A program made the position numbers and the translations under genes. Source: Novosphingobium sp. PP1Y (GTDB lineage: Bacteria; Pseudomonadota; Alphaproteobacteria; Sphingomonadales; Sphingomonadaceae). Taken from it: 64,000 nucleotides of DNA. The stretch is from the NCBI RefSeq assembly GCF_000253255.1, contig NC_015580.1, positions 2,369,001 to 2,433,000 on the forward strand, in the 5' to 3' direction. Positions 60,944-64,000 of the stretch are shown here, in pieces (position 1 is the stretch's first letter; each line of letters starts with the position of its first letter). The notes under the pieces were generated by a model, which saw only the letters and a list, made by a program, of their open reading frames with translations, was not told where the DNA came from and searched no databases.

Positions 60944-61013
60944 TGGCCCGGATTTTGCGTGGATTTGCGCGCTTTTCGATTGGCCGGATTCGCCGATTCT
61001 GCTAACGGGAACC

Positions 61014-62645
61014 GTGTCTCCCGAGCAGCTTGAACTCGCCTCCGATCCAGCTGATCTGCGCGCCCTTGTGGAGCAGATGCAGGCACGGCTTGCGGCATCG
61101 GAGCAGGCGCTGGAAGCCGAACGGCAAGAGTTGGCCGCCACGCGCAACGAACTGGCGGCGGCAAAGAACGCGGTCGTTCTGACTACGCTCCAGATCGAGA
61201 AGTTGAAGGCCACCCTGGCCAAGCTCAGGCGCATGAAGTTCGGTCAGTCGTCCGAGCGCATGGCGAGCCAAGCTGACCAGCTGGAACTGACGCTCGAAGA
61301 ACTGGAAGCCGAGCAGGCCCATGCCGAGTGCGTCATCGAAGGCAAGCTGCCGGACCGGGAGCCGAAGGCACCAAGCAGCCGGCCCCGCCGTTTGCCCTTG
61401 CCCGAGCATCTGCCGCGCGATGAAGTGATCCATGCCGCTCCGGCTGCGGATCGCTGCACAGCTTGCGGTGGCGCGATGTCGGCGCTCGCCGAAGATGTCA
61501 CCGAAGTGCTCGAGTATGTGCCGGGCAGTTTTCGCGTGGTGCGCCACGTCCGCCCCAAGCTCGCCTGTTCGTGCTGCGATACGATCAGCCAGGCTCCCGC
61601 TCCTGCGCTACCCGTGCCACGCGGCAAGGCAGGGCCGGGATTGCTGGCCCATGTCGTCGTCTCGAAGTTCGCCGATCATCTGCCGCTCTACCGCCAGTCG
61701 CAGATTTACGCCCGCGAAGGCGTCGATCTCAGTCGTTCCACCCTGGCCGACTGGCTTGGCCAGGTGAGTTGGTTGCTCAGGCCCTTGGTCGATCGCATCG
61801 CCGACCATGTAATGGCCAGTCCCAAGCTCCATGCTGACGATACCCCGGTTCCGGTACTGGCACCCGGAACCGGCAAGACGGCCACCGGGCGATTGTGGGT
61901 TTACCTGCGCAATAATCGGCGATGGAGCCCGAACGACAAGCCTGCGGCGCTGTTCCGCTACAGTCCCGATCGCAAGGGTGAACGACCACGCGAACACCTC
62001 AAGACTTTCGCGGGCTTCCTGCAGGCCGATGCCTATGCCGGGTTCGAACGGCTCTACGATCCGACCCGCGAAGCCGGCATCATCGCGCCCGTGGCCTGCT
62101 GGGCACATGTCCGGCGCAAGCTCTACGATGTGTTCAAGTCCGACAACACCTCGGCCGCCGCCGTGGCGATCGAGAAGATCAAGGGACTCTACGAGATCGA
62201 GCGCTCGATCGATGCCGAACCCGCCGAGATCCGGCGACGCGCGCGCAAGCTGTCGAAGCTCAAGATTCTCGATTTCTTCGTCTGGGCCGATGACATCCTG
62301 GCGCGGGCATCGGCACGTTCACCGCTGGCCGAAGCCCTGCGCTATGCCGTCAAGCTCAAGCCGCAACTCCTCGCCTATACCGACGACGGCCGCCTCGAGA
62401 TCGACAATAACCTCGCCGAGAACGCGCTGCGCGGCATCTGTGTGGGTCGCAAGAACTGGCTGTTCGCCGGTGCCGATTGCGGCGGCGAGCGCGCTGCCGC
62501 CATGTCTTCGCTGATCGAGACCGCGAAGCTCAACGGCGTCAACCCGCAGGAATGGCTGGCCGATGTGCTTGGCCGCATCGGCAAGGGTCACCCCATCAAC
62601 CGGGTGGACGAGTTGCTGCCTTGGAACTGGAAGGGTCTTGATTGA
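61014..62645 (+). CDS. tnpC: IS66 transposase TnpC
   Basis: The protein has 543 residues, starting at GTG 61014. A coiled-coil leader (QMQARLAASEQALEAERQEL) and the LAKLRRMKFGQSSER motif come first, then a zinc-finger-like part (RCTACGGAMSAL ... KLACSCCDTI) and the DDE domain with LHADDTPVPVLAP, DAYAGFERLY and a final EIDNNLAENALRGICVGRKN. These carry the three catalytic acids. Length is typical and the frame is intact. Confidence 0.95.
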   Translation: MSPEQLELASDPADLRALVEQMQARLAASEQALEAERQELAATRNELAAAKNAVVLTTLQIEKLKATLAKLRRMKFGQSSERMASQADQLELTLEELEAEQAHAECVIEGKLPDREPKAPSSRPRRLPLPEHLPRDEVIHAAPAADRCTACGGAMSALAEDVTEVLEYVPGSFRVVRHVRPKLACSCCDTISQAPAPALPVPRGKAGPGLLAHVVVSKFADHLPLYRQSQIYAREGVDLSRSTLADWLGQVSWLLRPLVDRIADHVMASPKLHADDTPVPVLAPGTGKTATGRLWVYLRNNRRWSPNDKPAALFRYSPDRKGERPREHLKTFAGFLQADAYAGFERLYDPTREAGIIAPVACWAHVRRKLYDVFKSDNTSAAAVAIEKIKGLYEIERSIDAEPAEIRRRARKLSKLKILDFFVWADDILARASARSPLAEALRYAVKLKPQLLAYTDDGRLEIDNNLAENALRGICVGRKNWLFAGADCGGERAAAMSSLIETAKLNGVNPQEWLADVLGRIGKGHPINRVDELLPWNWKGLD

Positions 62646-62675
62646 TGCTGTGCCAAGCAGACTGATAACTGACTG

Positions 62676-63158
62676 CTACCTGCGATGTAGTGGCAAGAAT
62701 GGCTTTGAGTCCCCGTCTGCTCCGGGGACTTCACCAAGCTTGGGCGGCGGCGCAATCACCGCGGAAAATCCAAAGCCAACGTGGCCCTTCACACATCGCA
62801 CTACATCCACAGCGGACGGCTTGCCTGGTTTCCAATCGACAGGAAAGGCCACAGACCACGAATGGGTCCACGATTGATCAATCGTCACCATCGTAGGCCC
62901 GCAAGCAAAAACGGCCTCTTCCAAGATTTGACGCGACGGCAAACATTGATCGCTCATTATCTGACGACCCGCACTATCTCGGCAAGATACGCTGCCAGAA
63001 ATCGGTCCGTCCGTCATATCGGTGTGTGTCAGAACCACGTACTGCGGCAGGGTATTCCTTTCGTCCGTCCGCTTCGGCCCCGGTGAACAGGCTTCCAAGA
63101 ACGCTAAGCTGCAAGCAGCCAAACCTATTTTCTTAGTGTCGACCCAAGTCCTGCCCAT
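62676..63158 (-). CDS. Passenger lipoprotein inside the IS66 element
   Basis: The protein has 160 residues. A lipoprotein signal is seen: KKIGLAACSLAFLEAC, lipid Cys near residue 24. The mature part has several cysteines (SVSCRDSAGR, SDQCLPSR, VFACGPTMVTI, DVVRCVKGHVG) that could form disulfides and no family I know. It is antisense to the transposase genes and lies between tnpC and the right IS end, so it moves with the element. A Trp-rich stretch (DQSWTHSWSVAFPVDWKPG) suggests a folded domain. Confidence 0.6.
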   Translation of the reverse strand: MGRTWVDTKKIGLAACSLAFLEACSPGPKRTDERNTLPQYVVLTHTDMTDGPISGSVSCRDSAGRQIMSDQCLPSRQILEEAVFACGPTMVTIDQSWTHSWSVAFPVDWKPGKPSAVDVVRCVKGHVGFGFSAVIAPPPKLGEVPGADGDSKPFLPLHRR

Positions 63159-63234
63159 ACCTCAGTATCAATGAGCTCTCGGCTGTCTGCAACCCCACCA
63201 ACTCAACGACGGGGCTCCATCACCGGACGCTTAC

Positions 63235-63242
63235 GCTGCTCC
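63235..63242. repeat. IS66 target-site duplication, right copy
   Basis: GCTGCTCC directly follows the right IS end; identical to 60034-60041. Confidence 0.95.
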
Positions 63243-64000
63243 GGGCCGCCTCCAGGAACACGGGCAGGTCGAGCATGTCGAAGGTCACGGTCGGATGCTT
63301 TGTCGGCCGTTCGTAGTGCACGCCCTGCAGCCAGGCGTCGATGTGGCGCGCGGCGCGCTTGCCATGGCCGACCGATATGGTGACCGATTGCTCGCCCGGC
63401 ACCATGTCGCCTCCGGCGAAGATGCCCGGGTGGCCGGTCATCATGTCGGGACCGACCTTGACCGCACCATTCGCCGTGAACTCGATGCCAGGCACCTGGC
63501 CAAGAAAGCCGCTGTCGGTTTCCTGGCCAAGCGCCAACACGATCGCGTCGGCCGTGAGCGTCTCGAACCGTCCGGTGGGCCGTGGCCGGCCGTTCTCGTC
63601 GAGTTCCATCGTCTCGACGGTTAGGTCGGGCCCCACGATCTCCTTGATCGTGGTCAGCCACTTGATCCTGACGCCTTCCTCGACTGCCTCGTCGGCCTCG
63701 AAGGCGTGTGCCGGCATGTGGGCGCGGTCGCTCCGGTAGACGATCAGCGCCTCCTCGGCGCCGAGGCGCTTCACCGTGCGCGCAGCATCCATCGCGGTGT
63801 TGCCGCCGCCATAGACGACGACGCGGCGCCCGAGGCGGGGCGGTTCGGCGGCGGCGACCTTATGCAGGAGCGAGACGGCGTTGAGGACCCGAACCGCGTC
63901 ACGAGCAGGAATATCGACATGCTTGCCGATGCCGGCGCCGATGGCGATGAAAACCGCATCGAAGCCGCCGGCCGCCTTCTCGGCCAGCACGTCCTCGACC
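63235..64000 (-). pseudogene. 5' part of the GltD-like flavoprotein gene, cut by IS66 and by the window end
   Basis: The frame enters from beyond 64000 and is read to the IS66 border; as it stands it stops at 63220 inside the element. The residues belong to the NAD(P)H-dependent glutamate-synthase beta-chain family: GFDAVFIAIGAGIGKHVDIP, the nucleotide site RRVVVYGGGNTAMDAARTVK, and the FAD-binding IFAGGDMVPGEQSVTISVGH with GKRAARHIDAWL. Joined to the fragment at 59695-60033 it gives a flavoprotein with a C-terminal two-cluster ferredoxin. Beside nifJ it most likely moves electrons between ferredoxin and NAD(P)H. The insertion presumably inactivates it. Confidence 0.9.

Larger units (their letters stand above)
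60042..63234 (+). mobile_element. IS66-family insertion sequence with a passenger gene
   Basis: The element is 3193 bp. Terminal inverted repeats begin GTAAGCGTCCGG at both ends (60042-60053, and as the complement CCGGACGCTTAC at 63223-63234), with imperfect pairing inside. It is flanked by the 8-bp duplication GCTGCTCC. It carries tnpA, tnpB and tnpC on the plus strand and one lipoprotein gene on the minus strand. Typical IS66 copies are about 2.4-2.7 kb, so the extra length is the passenger segment. Intact ends and duplication suggest a recent, possibly still active insertion. Confidence 0.95.

Noticed and set aside
1..64000. CRISPR arrays, rRNA and tRNA genes
   Set aside because: I saw no regularly spaced direct repeats and no rRNA or cloverleaf-like sequence by eye; tRNAscan or Infernal would settle this.

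Overview
The window is GC-rich alphaproteobacterial DNA that looks like a sphingomonad plasmid or integrative conjugative element (Sphingomonas, Sphingobium, Novosphingobium or Sphingopyxis type). The reasons are gene style, the DUF736/DUF2493/TraD-like set common on such replicons, and a MobF transfer region next to metal-resistance cargo. The genus is an inference. I saw no rRNA, tRNA, CRISPR array or core ribosomal genes.

Layout. (1) 1-6.4 kb: a PAPS-reductase/DndC-like protein beside a GHKL ATPase, an Xre/MbcA-RES toxin-antitoxin pair and several unrecognised genes. (2) 6.5-12.5 kb: plasmid housekeeping, with a winged-helix/MazF-like pair, a DUF736 protein ending in an SSB-like tip, two tandem DUF2493 paralogues each closed by a strong terminator, and a small TraD-like protein. 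(3) 12.5-19.2 kb: a probable oriT region followed by a ribbon-helix-helix protein, a TraD/TrwB coupling ATPase, a MobF relaxase-helicase and a lytic transglycosylase, in the TrwA-TrwB-TrwC order of R388. (4) 19.3-23 kb: a GAF-GGDEF-EAL protein, an XRE regulator and undecaprenyl-diphosphatase.

(5) 23-51 kb: a composite metal-resistance island. It holds a P1B-2 Zn/Cd/Pb ATPase divergent from a CadR-like MerR regulator, two cytochrome c-FTR1 (PbrT-like) permeases, a CzcCBA exporter with DUF190 and ZIP proteins, a P1B-4 ATPase with a His-rich N-terminus, and a CusCBA-CusF copper/silver exporter whose CusB carries its own CusF domain. MerR-type promoters with 19-bp spacers precede the P1B-2 ATPase and both permeases. 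A fourth, weaker box has lost its gene next to an IS110 element and IS5 debris.

(6) 51-64 kb: a membrane-anchored Schlafen/AlbA_2-like protein, then a minus-strand metabolic block: zinc alcohol dehydrogenase, phosphoglycerate kinase, a dihydroorotate-dehydrogenase-like protein, pyruvate:ferredoxin oxidoreductase, and a GltD-like flavoprotein with ferredoxin domains. The flavoprotein gene is split by an IS66 element (60042-63234) flanked by a perfect 8-bp target duplication and carrying a lipoprotein gene as passenger. Removing the element and one duplication restores the frame exactly. The rest of the flavoprotein runs off the window.

Together the genes suggest a mobile replicon that carries Zn/Cd/Pb and Cu/Ag detoxification plus a low-oxygen pyruvate module, with several toxin- or defence-like loci for maintenance. 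The least explained parts are the PAPS-like/GHKL pair, the Schlafen-like gene, the structured gap between the DUF2493 genes and the promoters that put the predicted transcription start on the ATG.
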